DNA of 39,700 bases from Verrucomicrobiota bacterium (GTDB lineage Bacteria > Verrucomicrobiota > Verrucomicrobiia > Limisphaerales > UBA9464), in contig JANYCC010000120.1 in the NCBI GenBank assembly GCA_025360495.1, positions 1-39,700 of the forward strand, given 5' to 3'. Within the stretch, counting starts at the first letter, position 1; each line of letters opens with the position of its first letter. The translations under genes were made by a program, and so were the position numbers. The notes below the pieces were generated by a model. That model was given only the letters and a program-made list of their open reading frames with translations. It ran no database searches and was not told the DNA's origin. This document shows positions 31,861-39,700 of the stretch, one piece after another.

Positions 31861-33342
31861 ATGAAGATCCGTGAACTGTCAGGGTTATGTCCCGTTTTAT
31901 GCCTGAGTGCCTTCGTGCTCCAGGCCCAGGCGCAAGTCCAGGAGACCGACCAGATCGGGCAATTGCAGAAGCAACTGAAACAGACGCAGGAACGTTTCGA
32001 ACGGCAACAGCGTGAGATGAAGGAGGAATTCGAACGCGTCATCCGTACGCAACAGGCACAGATAGACTCGCTCACAAAGCAGATCACCCATGCCCCGGCG
32101 CCGGCTGCCACCGGAGCTTCCCCGATCCAACCGGTCCCCGCGACGGCCGTGACTCCGGAAGAGGTGAAGGAGTTGTCCGGAAAAGTGGATCAGGTGGTCG
32201 AGGCCCAGAAAAAAATCCGACCCGGCGAATTCAACCCTTCCATCGGGTTGGTGGGCGAAACCGTGTTCTCGTATCGCACCCGGGGCCCCGGCCAGACCGG
32301 TGCCGATCGGGCGGGCGGATTCGACGTCCATCAACGTTCCCTCGAATTGAATCTGGCCGCATCCGTGGATCCCTTTGCCAAGGCCTACGTGGTGGTGAAC
32401 GCCGCGGCCGATTCGGCGACCGGGGAGGCCACCTTGGGCGTCGAGGAGGCCGCATTCCAAACCACCTCCCTACCGGGGAACCTGGAACTCAAGGCGGGAC
32501 GGTTCTTCGGCGAGTTCGGGCGACTGGGCTACATCCATGATCATGAACTGCCGTTTGTGAACCGTCCGCTGGCACTCGATCAATACCTCGGCGGCGAATC
32601 ACAATCCGACGGGCTCCAACTCAATTGGCTCCTGCCGATCCCCCACTTTGTCAGCCTGACGCTGGGTGTGGGCGATCATTTCGGTGACCCGAAAAACAAT
32701 CCCGGCGATCGCCGGGCCTTCACTGAACTCAACTTCTGGGGACGCCTGTCAACCTACCTTGAGCTGACTCCGGACTGGCAGATTGAGGCGGGCATCTCCG
32801 GACTGTGGAATCCCAAGACCGAGGATCGCGGCGGCGCCCAGGGACAACCCGACGGCGGCACACTCACCGAACGGGAACGGCGGGTGGCCGGCCTGGATCT
32901 GAAGGTGAGCTACGTTCCGCTCCGGGATAATCAGTTTCGGAGTCTCACCTGGGGCACCGAATTGCTCTGCAGCGACAACCGATATCTCTTCGACCCGAAT
33001 GGCAGCCTGGCTCCGTCCCACCCCTCCCCTGGTTTGGACGGGGACGAATTCTCAGGCCGCATCGGCTCCTTCGGGGTGTATTCGTATGTCACCTATAAAT
33101 GGAGTCGGCAATGGAGCGGCGGATTCCTGTTCGACTGGGTGCAGAACGCGCAGGACCACCATGACGAGACCTTCGCCTATTCACCCTATCTCACCCTGGC
33201 ATTGAGCCATTGGAACCAGGTGCGGCTGCAATACACCCACACCGGGCACAACCCGGTCTCGGGGCTCCGGAGCGATGACGCCATCTACCTGCAATGGGCG
33301 TGGATCATCGGCTCGCACTCGCACGGCTGGCAACAACGCTGA
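31861..33342 (+). CDS. Outer-membrane porin-like protein with N-terminal coiled coil
   Basis: This 493-residue exported protein starts at 31861 behind an AGGAG Shine-Dalgarno (6-nt spacing). Residues 1-24 are a signal peptide. An Arg/Glu/Gln-rich coiled coil (about 27-75, IGQLQKQLKQTQERFERQQR) and a Pro/Ala linker follow. From about 130 on come alternating hydrophobic strands with aromatic ends, suggesting a beta-barrel: VFSYRTRGP, ELKAGRFFGEFGRLGYIHDH and HNPVSGLRSDDAIYLQWAWI. The conserved ASVDPFAKAYVVVNAAADSA and HELPFVNRPLALDQYLGGE motifs occur in porins that accompany zinc ABC importers. It starts 21 bp before the zinc-type binding-protein gene, so it probably brings metal across the outer membrane. 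Confidence 0.8.
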   Translation: MKIRELSGLCPVLCLSAFVLQAQAQVQETDQIGQLQKQLKQTQERFERQQREMKEEFERVIRTQQAQIDSLTKQITHAPAPAATGASPIQPVPATAVTPEEVKELSGKVDQVVEAQKKIRPGEFNPSIGLVGETVFSYRTRGPGQTGADRAGGFDVHQRSLELNLAASVDPFAKAYVVVNAAADSATGEATLGVEEAAFQTTSLPGNLELKAGRFFGEFGRLGYIHDHELPFVNRPLALDQYLGGESQSDGLQLNWLLPIPHFVSLTLGVGDHFGDPKNNPGDRRAFTELNFWGRLSTYLELTPDWQIEAGISGLWNPKTEDRGGAQGQPDGGTLTERERRVAGLDLKVSYVPLRDNQFRSLTWGTELLCSDNRYLFDPNGSLAPSHPSPGLDGDEFSGRIGSFGVYSYVTYKWSRQWSGGFLFDWVQNAQDHHDETFAYSPYLTLALSHWNQVRLQYTHTGHNPVSGLRSDDAIYLQWAWIIGSHSHGWQQR

Positions 33343-33363
33343 ACCCGGAAAGAACATCACCCT

Positions 33364-34287
33364 ATGAAAACGACCTCATTCCGGATCTTCCCGATAATCT
33401 GCTTCTGCGCACTTGGATTCATGGCCGGGCCGGTTGAAGCCGCCCGGATCCGCGTCGTCGCCACCCTCACCGACGTGGCCGATCTCACCCGCAACGTCGG
33501 TGGCGATCTTGTCGAGGTGCAAAGCCTGGCGACCGGCATCGAGGACACGCATGGGGTGCCGATGAAACCGGGCTTCATCCCCCTGTTGAACCGGGCCGAT
33601 CTGCTCGTGCTGGTGGGATTCGGCTGCGAACACGCCTTCCTGCCCGCGCTCCTCGAAGCGAGCAAGAATCCCCGCATCCAATATGGAAAGCCCGCCTACG
33701 TGGATTGCTCCCGGGGCATCTCACCCTTGGAAGTCCCGCGATCCACCGACCACTCCGAAGGCGACGTGCATCCCTATGGCAATCCCCATTACCTGCTCGA
33801 TCCCGTCCTGGCGAAGGTGGCGGTTCAGAATATCTGCAACGCGCTCGTCGCCCTCGCGCCCGAACACCAGGTCGAGTTCCTGCGCCATCGCGACGACTAC
33901 CTCGCCCGACTGGACGCCAAAATCATCGGATGGCAGGAGGCGATGAAACCCCTGCAGGGCGCACAATTTGTCTCCTATCATGAGCATTGGCCTTATTTCG
34001 CAGCCCGATTCGGCATGAAATATTCCGGCACCATCGAATTGAAGCCGGGGATCGACCCGACCCCGCGCCACATTGAACAGATGATCGCGGCGATGAAGGC
34101 CGAACACGTCCCGATCGTCGTGCGCGAGCCGCAGTTTCCGGAGAAGGTGCCCAGCCTGATCGCAAAGCAGACCGGCGCAACCTTGGTCAAGCTTCCGATC
34201 ATGCCGGGCGGAGTGCCCCATACGGAAACCTACCTCGACATGATGGACTACATCGTACGCGCCCTGGTCGGAGCGGTTCCCAAATGA
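33364..34287 (+). CDS. Metal ABC transporter substrate-binding protein (ZnuA/TroA family)
   Basis: This 307-residue periplasmic protein delivers Zn2+ or Mn2+ to an ABC importer. A signal peptide covers about 1-26. The mature part has the cluster A-I fold: VVATLTDVADLTRNVGGDLV, then His63 in IEDTHGVPMKPG, His136 and His142 in DVHPYGNPHYLLDP, His206 in SYHEHWPYFAARFG, and Glu255 in VREPQFPEK, which are candidate metal ligands. There is no His-rich loop of the ZnuA kind, so it may be a general zinc or manganese binder. The gene is followed after 7 bp by the ATPase and permease genes. Which metal is imported cannot be told from sequence. Confidence 0.92.
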   Translation: MKTTSFRIFPIICFCALGFMAGPVEAARIRVVATLTDVADLTRNVGGDLVEVQSLATGIEDTHGVPMKPGFIPLLNRADLLVLVGFGCEHAFLPALLEASKNPRIQYGKPAYVDCSRGISPLEVPRSTDHSEGDVHPYGNPHYLLDPVLAKVAVQNICNALVALAPEHQVEFLRHRDDYLARLDAKIIGWQEAMKPLQGAQFVSYHEHWPYFAARFGMKYSGTIELKPGIDPTPRHIEQMIAAMKAEHVPIVVREPQFPEKVPSLIAKQTGATLVKLPIMPGGVPHTETYLDMMDYIVRALVGAVPK

Positions 34288-34294
34288 GGCTCTT

Positions 34295-35011
34295 ATGAAT
34301 GAGCCCCTGATCACGATGGACAATCTGGCCATCGGTTATGACCGGCAGGCGCTGCTGTCCGGCATCTCCCTGTCCATCACCCGCGCGAGTTTCACCGCAA
34401 TCCTCGGCGCGAATGGCTCGGGCAAATCCACGTTGCTCAAGACCCTTCTGGGACTGCAACCACCGGTCGCGGGAAAGATCCAGATCGCGCAGGCGGGAGG
34501 AGTCCCGCCCGTGTTCGGTTACGTGCCGCAATCCAATCAGTTCGACCCGCTTTACCTCCTCAGCGGAATGGAGGTCGCGCTCATGGGCGTGTATGGGCGC
34601 GTCGGACCCGGGCGTTTTGTTCCGCAGAAGGAACGCGCCTATGCCCGCGAATGTCTCCAGGCGACCGGGGCCGAGGAATTTGCCCGGCAACGGTTCTCCC
34701 ATCTTTCCGGCGGACAGAAACAACGCGTGCTCATCGCCCGGGCCCTGGCCACCAAGCCCGATGTCCTGGTGCTGGATGAACCGACCGCGGGCGTGGATGT
34801 CGCGGCGACACATGCCTTGCTGGGGTTCATCTCACAGATCCACGCGGAAAGGCAGCTGACCATAATCCTGGTCACCCATGACCTGCCGTTGGTCCGGCGG
34901 CACGCGCAACAGTTGATCTGGATCCATGCCGGCCAGGTTTTATGCGGCACGGTGGCCGGACTCCTCACCCGCGAACGCATGACCGAGATCTTCGGACTGG
35001 ATATCCCTTGA
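34295..35011 (+). CDS. Metal ABC transporter ATP-binding protein
   Basis: This 238-residue cytosolic ATPase powers the metal importer. It shows the Walker A motif GANGSGKST (38-46), a Q-loop (Gln79, VPQSNQFDP), the ABC signature LSGGQ (137-141), the Walker B DVLVLDE (156-162) and the switch His in THDLP. The length is normal for the ZnuC/MntB group. It begins 7 bp after the binding-protein stop with a GAGG just upstream and ends 1 bp before the permease gene. No regulatory site for Zur or MntR was recognised in this region. Confidence 0.95.
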   Translation: MNEPLITMDNLAIGYDRQALLSGISLSITRASFTAILGANGSGKSTLLKTLLGLQPPVAGKIQIAQAGGVPPVFGYVPQSNQFDPLYLLSGMEVALMGVYGRVGPGRFVPQKERAYARECLQATGAEEFARQRFSHLSGGQKQRVLIARALATKPDVLVLDEPTAGVDVAATHALLGFISQIHAERQLTIILVTHDLPLVRRHAQQLIWIHAGQVLCGTVAGLLTRERMTEIFGLDIP

Positions 35012-35012
35012 G

Positions 35013-35912
35013 ATGGAAACACTCCGCCACGTCCTCTCCCCCGATTTCCTGCTGAGGAACTCGCTTTATACCAGCGTGCTCATCGGGTTCGCCTGTCCGT
35101 TGGTCGGTGTGTTCCTCGTGCTGCGGCGGTTGGTCTTCATGGGCGTGGCCCTGCCCCAGATCTCGTCGACGGGCGTCGCCGTCGCGCTCTCACTCCCGCT
35201 CTGGCTCGGGGTCCTTCCCGCCGACCACACGCCCCATGCCGAGCACCTTCTGGCCTTCGCCGGTTCCCTGGTGTTTTCGCTTTCGTCCATCCTCGTCCTC
35301 GCGGTCATGGAATGGCGCGGTCGCGGACTTCCTGAAGGCCGTCTCGGCACCGCCTACGTCGTCGCCGCAGCCCTGGGAATCCTGCTCCTCTCGAAAAATC
35401 CCCACGCCGAAGCGGGCTGGCTCGATCTGCTGAAAGGCGAGATCATCACCATCGATGACCTCGACCTTGGGATGACGGCCGTCACGCTCGCAATCGTGAT
35501 CGGCGTGCTCGGTCTGTTTCACAAGGAGATCCTGCTGGTCTCCTTCGACCGGGCGATGGCGGTGACACTGGGCAGGAACATCATTCTTTGGGATGTCGTG
35601 CTCTATCTCCTGATCGGGTTGACGGTCTCGATGTCGGTGTTGAGCGTCGGCCCGCTGATCACGTTTGCGTTTCTGGTGATCCCCCCGCTGACGACCCACG
35701 CCTTCGCCCGGAACATGCGGCAGTTCACCCTGTTCGCCTCGCTGCTCGGCGGGATGACGGCGTTCAGCGGCTTCTGTCTGGCCTATGTTTATGACCTGCC
35801 GGTGGGCCCGACCGAGGTCGTCCTGTTGGGCCTGGTCTATGCCGCGGCTTTTTTGCTGAAGACTTTCCTGGGATGCTTCCGATCAAGCCACGGATGCCGG
35901 CCGAAATCATGA
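35013..35912 (+). CDS. Metal ABC transporter permease (ABC-3 family)
   Basis: This 299-residue inner-membrane protein has about eight to nine hydrophobic helices, typical of the ZnuB/MntC permeases. Family landmarks are the N-terminal LVGVFLVLRRLVFMGVALPQ, the early ATP-binding-protein contact near GHALPQ-like VALPQISSTGVAVALS, and a C-terminal LVIPPLTTHAFARN. It is the last gene of an outer-membrane protein, binding-protein, ATPase, permease operon (31861-35912) with very short gaps. The last ~20 residues (CFRSSHGCRPKS) are Cys- and Arg-containing and not typical. Confidence 0.93.
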   Translation: METLRHVLSPDFLLRNSLYTSVLIGFACPLVGVFLVLRRLVFMGVALPQISSTGVAVALSLPLWLGVLPADHTPHAEHLLAFAGSLVFSLSSILVLAVMEWRGRGLPEGRLGTAYVVAAALGILLLSKNPHAEAGWLDLLKGEIITIDDLDLGMTAVTLAIVIGVLGLFHKEILLVSFDRAMAVTLGRNIILWDVVLYLLIGLTVSMSVLSVGPLITFAFLVIPPLTTHAFARNMRQFTLFASLLGGMTAFSGFCLAYVYDLPVGPTEVVLLGLVYAAAFLLKTFLGCFRSSHGCRPKS

Positions 35913-36007
35913 GCCCGATCGCATCCGACCTGGACCAGACAACCGGCCTTGGGACATTCCCGAATAAGGTTTGAACGAAATCCGACCCTTCCTTATCAAC
36001 AGGGTCC

Positions 36008-36400
36008 TTGAGTCCGTGGCGAAAACTGTTCGCGCTGTTGCTGGCGCTGGCTTGGATGCCGATGATGCATTCCTGCGAGCTGGCCCATGCGCTGGGTTGG
36101 GAGCTGCCGCATCAGGATGGATGCGGACCGGCCGAACAAAAGGCCGCTGGCGACTGCGACCATTGCAACTTCTGCCAGGTGGTCGACTCCGGCGGGGTGA
36201 TGCTGGCGGTGTCCAAAGTGGCGACAACCGGCTTCGTGGCGTTCCTGCCCGTGTGGCAACCGGTCCTGCCGACTTTGGTTGTGGAGCAGGAACTTTCCGT
36301 CAAATCCCTTCCCCCGGGTGACCCGGACTGTCCACCGCAACGGTGGCAGTTCGCTGAACGCACGGCCCTGCCGCCGCGCGCCCCCTCGATCCGCGCATAA
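36008..36400 (+). CDS. Small exported Cys/His-rich protein (DUF2946-like features)
   Basis: This protein of about 130 residues starts at a TTG (36008), as no suitable ATG is available and the signal segment begins there (WRKLFALLLALAWMP). The mature part has a cluster of ligands: HSCELAHALGWELPHQDGCG (21-40), CDHCNFC (50-56), giving three close cysteines. The second half is hydrophobic, then Pro-rich. It precedes a TolC and CzcA-type pump gene pair and parallels the His-rich protein at 31399, suggesting a metal-binding accessory to efflux. The TTG start and absence of a clear Shine-Dalgarno make the 5' end uncertain. Confidence 0.65.
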   Translation: MSPWRKLFALLLALAWMPMMHSCELAHALGWELPHQDGCGPAEQKAAGDCDHCNFCQVVDSGGVMLAVSKVATTGFVAFLPVWQPVLPTLVVEQELSVKSLPPGDPDCPPQRWQFAERTALPPRAPSIRA

Positions 36401-36487
36401 GCCTGCCTGCCGCAGGTGACCCCGGTTGTTCCCGCGACGCTTCCTTGCGCCCGGGCCCGTCCCCTTCCTTCGTTTGCCGTCCAGCCC

Positions 36488-37807
36488 ATGCACTTCTTCA
36501 AAACACGTCCGTCTTTGGCGCGGTTTTCAGCCTCCCTGGTCTTCTGCTTCACCGCCCGGTTGGGGGCGACCGCTGCCGCACCGGAATCCGCGCCGCAATT
36601 CACCGTGTCCGCCCTGGTTGAACAGGCCTTGGCGAACCATCCCGAACTCCAGTTCTACCAAGCCGAAGTCGCCGCCGCCCAAGCCGGCCGACGCTCCGCC
36701 GGCAGACTCCCCAACCCGGAACTCACCGGCTCGGTCGGCCAGAACCGGATCCGCGATGCCTCCGGAAATCTCTCGGGTGAAGGCGTTGCGTGGTCGGTCG
36801 GACTGATGCAGCAGTTTGAATGGCCGGGCCGCATCGGACTGCGCAAGGCCATCGCCAATCGGAATGTCGCGCTCGCCGAACTGGGGTTGGCGCGATTCCG
36901 GACCGCGCTGGCCGGGCGCGTCCGCACGATTGCTTACACGCTCGGTGCGGCGCAGGAACAGGCCGTGTCCAGCCGTGAAGTCGCCGAACGTCTCCAGGCC
37001 CTCCGCGAAGTCCTCGTGCAACGCGACCCGGCAGGGCTCACGCCGCTGCTGGAAACCCGCATCATCGAGGCCACCGAACTCATCGCCCAGCGGAATGCCT
37101 ACGACGCCGAACTGGCGGTGACCACTGCGCTCATCGAACTCAACCAGTTGCGCGGAGCCGGCCCGGAAGCGGCTCTCACCGTGGCGACCTCGACACCGAT
37201 CTTTCATCCGATCCCGGGTTTGGAATCCCTGCTGGCGGCCACCCGCACCAACAACTTTGACCTGCGGCTCCGCACCTCGGAACTGGAGCAACAGGGTTTT
37301 CGCATCGAACTGGCCCGGAACGAACGTTATCCGTCCTTCACGGTCGGTCCCACCTTCAGCGAGGAGAACGGGGTCGATCGACAGCGCATCGTGGGCCTGG
37401 CCGTCAACGTCCCGTTGCCGCTTTGGAACAGCAGCCACGCCGGGGTGGACGCCGCCCATGCGCGACGGGCGCAGGCGGAGGCATCGCTGAAAGCCGTCCA
37501 GCTCGACCTGGACCGGCAGACGGCCACCGCGGCGCGCACCTATGAAAGCAAGGTTGCCGCCCTGGGCCGCTGGCGGGGCGATGCCATCACCCATTTCCGC
37601 GCGGCCGCCGAGACCGCCGACCGGAACCACCGCCTGGGCGCCGTGCCGGTGTCCACTTATGTCGAGTTGCAACGGCAATACGTGGACGCCATCAACGCGT
37701 TGCTGGCCACCCGTCGCGAAGCCTTGGAAGCCGCGGCCCGGATCGAAACCCTCACCGGCCTGACGGAACCGCTCGTCGGTTGGGCAACCAACCCCGGCCA
37801 ACCTTGA
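36488..37807 (+). CDS. TolC-family outer-membrane efflux protein (second set)
   Basis: This 439-residue protein has a signal peptide (about 1-30, ending TAAAP) and two homologous helical repeats with a conserved LVEQALANHPELQFYQAEVA start, and PNPELTGSVGQNRIRD in the first repeat. These are typical of CzcC/CusC channels. It differs clearly from the lipoprotein version at 14709-16139 (no lipobox). The ATG at 36488 begins the signal peptide. It precedes a CzcA-type pump by 49 bp, without an adaptor gene between them, so an adaptor may lie outside the window or be shared with the other system. Confidence 0.9.
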   Translation: MHFFKTRPSLARFSASLVFCFTARLGATAAAPESAPQFTVSALVEQALANHPELQFYQAEVAAAQAGRRSAGRLPNPELTGSVGQNRIRDASGNLSGEGVAWSVGLMQQFEWPGRIGLRKAIANRNVALAELGLARFRTALAGRVRTIAYTLGAAQEQAVSSREVAERLQALREVLVQRDPAGLTPLLETRIIEATELIAQRNAYDAELAVTTALIELNQLRGAGPEAALTVATSTPIFHPIPGLESLLAATRTNNFDLRLRTSELEQQGFRIELARNERYPSFTVGPTFSEENGVDRQRIVGLAVNVPLPLWNSSHAGVDAAHARRAQAEASLKAVQLDLDRQTATAARTYESKVAALGRWRGDAITHFRAAAETADRNHRLGAVPVSTYVELQRQYVDAINALLATRREALEAAARIETLTGLTEPLVGWATNPGQP

Positions 37808-37856
37808 TGATCCCGGTGAAGGACGGCGGCCACAGCGACTGATTTCCCGATTTCCC

Positions 37857-39700
37857 ATGCTCAACCGCCTCCTTGAATTCTCCCTCCGCCAGCCGGTGTT
37901 CGTGTTGCTGGCCACCCTGCTCCTTCTCGCCGTGGGCATCGGTTCGGCGCTCCGGCTGCCGCTGGACGCCGTCCCAGACATCACCAATCCGCAGGTGCAG
38001 ATCAACACCGCCGTCGATGTGCTGGCGCCCGAGGAAATCGAGAAACAGGTCACCTTCCCGATGGAAAACGAGATGGGCGGCATCCCCGGCATGGTCGAGT
38101 TCCGCTCGCTGTCCAAGGCCGGGCTGTCGCAGGTGACCATGATATTCAAGGACGGCACCGACCTCTTCCGGGCCCGTCAGTTGGTGAGCGAACGCCTCCA
38201 GCAGGTGAAGGAGGAACTGCCTCCCGGCCTGACGCCCAAGCTCGCCCCGATCAGCACCGGCCTGGGCGAAATCTTCTATTACGCGGTGGACTACCGTGCG
38301 GACGCCACGAACCGGCCGGCCTCGCGCCGCGACCAGTTGATGGAACTCAAGCTGATCCAGGATTATTCCATCAAACCGATGCTGCGACAGACCCCGGGCG
38401 TGGCCGAGATCAACACCAGCGGCGGATATGAGAAAGTCTATGTCATCCAACCGGACCCCGAGCGCCTGTTAAGCATCGGCCTGACGCTCACGGAACTCGC
38501 CGCCAAGGTTGCCGAGAACACCCGCAATGCCGGCGGCGGCCTCGTGGAAATCGGGGGCGAACAAATCAACATCCGCGCCAACACCCGCGTCGCCACCCGG
38601 GGGCAACTCGCAAGGATCCCGCTCAAATTCGGCGCCGGCGTGAAGCCCTTGCTGGTCGGTGACGTGGCGGAGATCCGTATCGGCACCCGCCACCGCACGG
38701 GGGCGGCCACGGACATGGGTGAGGAGGCCCTCATCGGCGCGGCCATGATGATGGCGGGCGAAAACTCGCGGATCGTTTCCCGGGCCGTCGCCGCAAAACT
38801 GCTCGAAATCCAGGAAAAACTCCCGGCCGGCATCGAGTTGCGGACGCTTTACGATCGCAGTGAACTCGTGAACCGGACCCTCAGCACGGTGGGGAAGAAC
38901 CTCACCGAAGGAGCGCTGCTCGTGGTCGTGATCCTCTTCCTGCTGCTCGGCAATTTCCGCGGCTCCTTCATCGTCGCGCTCGCCATCCCGCTTTCGATGC
39001 TTTTCGCGATGACGGGCATGGTGCAATACGGCATTCCCGGGAACCTGATGAGCCTTGGTGCGATCGATTTCGGACTCATCATCGATGGCTCCGTCGTGAT
39101 GGTGGAGAACATCCTGCGTCATCTCGGGCAGAAGCAGCACCGGCTCGGTCGCCCGCTCACGCCAGAGGAACGCGCGCACGAGGTGTTGGTGTCGGCCAGG
39201 GAGGTCGCGCGCCCGATGTTTTTCGGCGTGCTCATCATCACGACGGTCTATGTCCCCATCCTCAGCCTCCAGGGCATCGAGGGGAAAATGTTCAAGCCAA
39301 TGGCGCTGGTGGTGATGCTCGCCCTCGGGGGTGCGCTGGTGCTCTCACTCACGCTCGTTCCCACCTTATGTTCGTGGCTGCTGGGCGGTAAGATCCAGGA
39401 CAAGGACAACGGGCTCCTCCAAGCGGCCAAGGGAATCTATCGCCCGGTGCTGGAATTCAGCCTGCGCTTCCGCTGGGTCGTCATCCTGCCCTTGGCCGGC
39501 GCCTTTGCCTTCTCCCTGTGGATCTTCTCACGGTTGGGCGCGGAGTTCATCCCGACATTCGATGAGAGCGATGCCGTCCTGCAACTCGTCAAGGCGCAGA
39601 GCACGGGCCTCCAAACGAGCCTCGAATTGCAGAAACGCTCCGAACGCGTGCTCCTCGCCGGATTCCCGGAGATCAAACGCATCTTCTCCCGCATGGGCGC
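37857..39700 (+). CDS. CzcA-type heavy-metal RND efflux pump (truncated at window edge)
   Basis: The first ~614 residues of an RND pump are visible and run off the right edge. TM4 carries the CzcA-type signature AIDFGLIIDGSVVMVENILR, with Asp404, Asp410 and Glu417, which align with the proton-relay residues of CzcA and predict Co/Zn/Cd specificity. The N-terminal LPLDAVPDITNPQVQINTAV segment is also of the CzcA group. The start ATG lies 49 bp after the TolC stop. Compared with the pump at 10613-13729, TM4 differs, so the two pumps are paralogues with probably different metals. The complete gene should be about 1,040 codons. It is not a pseudogene as far as seen. Confidence 0.93.
   Translation, partial: MLNRLLEFSLRQPVFVLLATLLLLAVGIGSALRLPLDAVPDITNPQVQINTAVDVLAPEEIEKQVTFPMENEMGGIPGMVEFRSLSKAGLSQVTMIFKDGTDLFRARQLVSERLQQVKEELPPGLTPKLAPISTGLGEIFYYAVDYRADATNRPASRRDQLMELKLIQDYSIKPMLRQTPGVAEINTSGGYEKVYVIQPDPERLLSIGLTLTELAAKVAENTRNAGGGLVEIGGEQINIRANTRVATRGQLARIPLKFGAGVKPLLVGDVAEIRIGTRHRTGAATDMGEEALIGAAMMMAGENSRIVSRAVAAKLLEIQEKLPAGIELRTLYDRSELVNRTLSTVGKNLTEGALLVVVILFLLLGNFRGSFIVALAIPLSMLFAMTGMVQYGIPGNLMSLGAIDFGLIIDGSVVMVENILRHLGQKQHRLGRPLTPEERAHEVLVSAREVARPMFFGVLIITTVYVPILSLQGIEGKMFKPMALVVMLALGGALVLSLTLVPTLCSWLLGGKIQDKDNGLLQAAKGIYRPVLEFSLRFRWVVILPLAGAFAFSLWIFSRLGAEFIPTFDESDAVLQLVKAQSTGLQTSLELQKRSERVLLAGFPEIKRIFSRMG

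Overview
The window is GC-rich and reads as a chromosomal segment of a Gram-negative bacterium, most likely a member of the Verrucomicrobiota. The signs are a very large exported CotH/lamin-tail protein, signal-peptide-bearing Gfo/Idh/MocA proteins, a PQQ dehydrogenase-cytochrome fusion ending in a DxDxDG-type spacer and a C-terminal beta domain, and several families of intergenic inverted repeats. This assignment is an inference from protein content. No rRNA, tRNA, CRISPR array, prophage or intact insertion sequence was seen.

Layout. 1-1846: a DUF190 protein and a GT1 glycosyltransferase whose last ~18 codons lie inside an inverted repeat. 1896-10469 (minus): a probable operon transcribed from a giant CotH/LTD exported protein through a cyclase-family protein and a dimethylglycine-dehydrogenase-like flavoprotein to a Gfo/Idh/MocA protein. 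10613-17956: a heavy-metal RND efflux operon (TolC, adaptor, RND pump; minus) divergent from an OmpR-type regulator and histidine kinase (plus). The 87-bp gap between them carries a near-perfect CusR/CopR-type box, so this looks like a Cus-type copper/silver system. 18126-25795: exported SGNH hydrolase, PQQ dehydrogenase-cytochrome, GT2 and GT4 glycosyltransferases and a second Gfo/Idh/MocA protein. 25998-39700: a metal-homeostasis island.

The island holds a Cu+ P1B-type ATPase split by an apparent one-base frameshift; a 37-aa membrane protein missed by size cut-offs; Cys- and His-rich exported small proteins; the decayed remains of a different (P2-type) cation ATPase; and a three-gene module in the order membrane anti-sigma-like protein, periplasmic metal sensor, ECF sigma factor, which parallels CnrY-CnrX-CnrH. 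After these come an outer-membrane porin-like protein, a Zn/Mn-type ABC importer (binding protein, ATPase, permease), and a second TolC plus CzcA-type RND pump running off the right edge.

Together the genes suggest layered envelope metal control: import through the outer-membrane protein and ABC transporter, efflux to the periplasm by the P1B ATPase and out of the cell by two RND systems, and sensing by a two-component system and a trans-envelope sigma module. The most unusual non-coding structure is a family of inverted repeats whose arms are built from three tandem 9-bp units (10481-10566, 23503-23645 and a half-copy at 25924-25953). In addition, every convergent gene junction in the window carries an inverted-repeat element.
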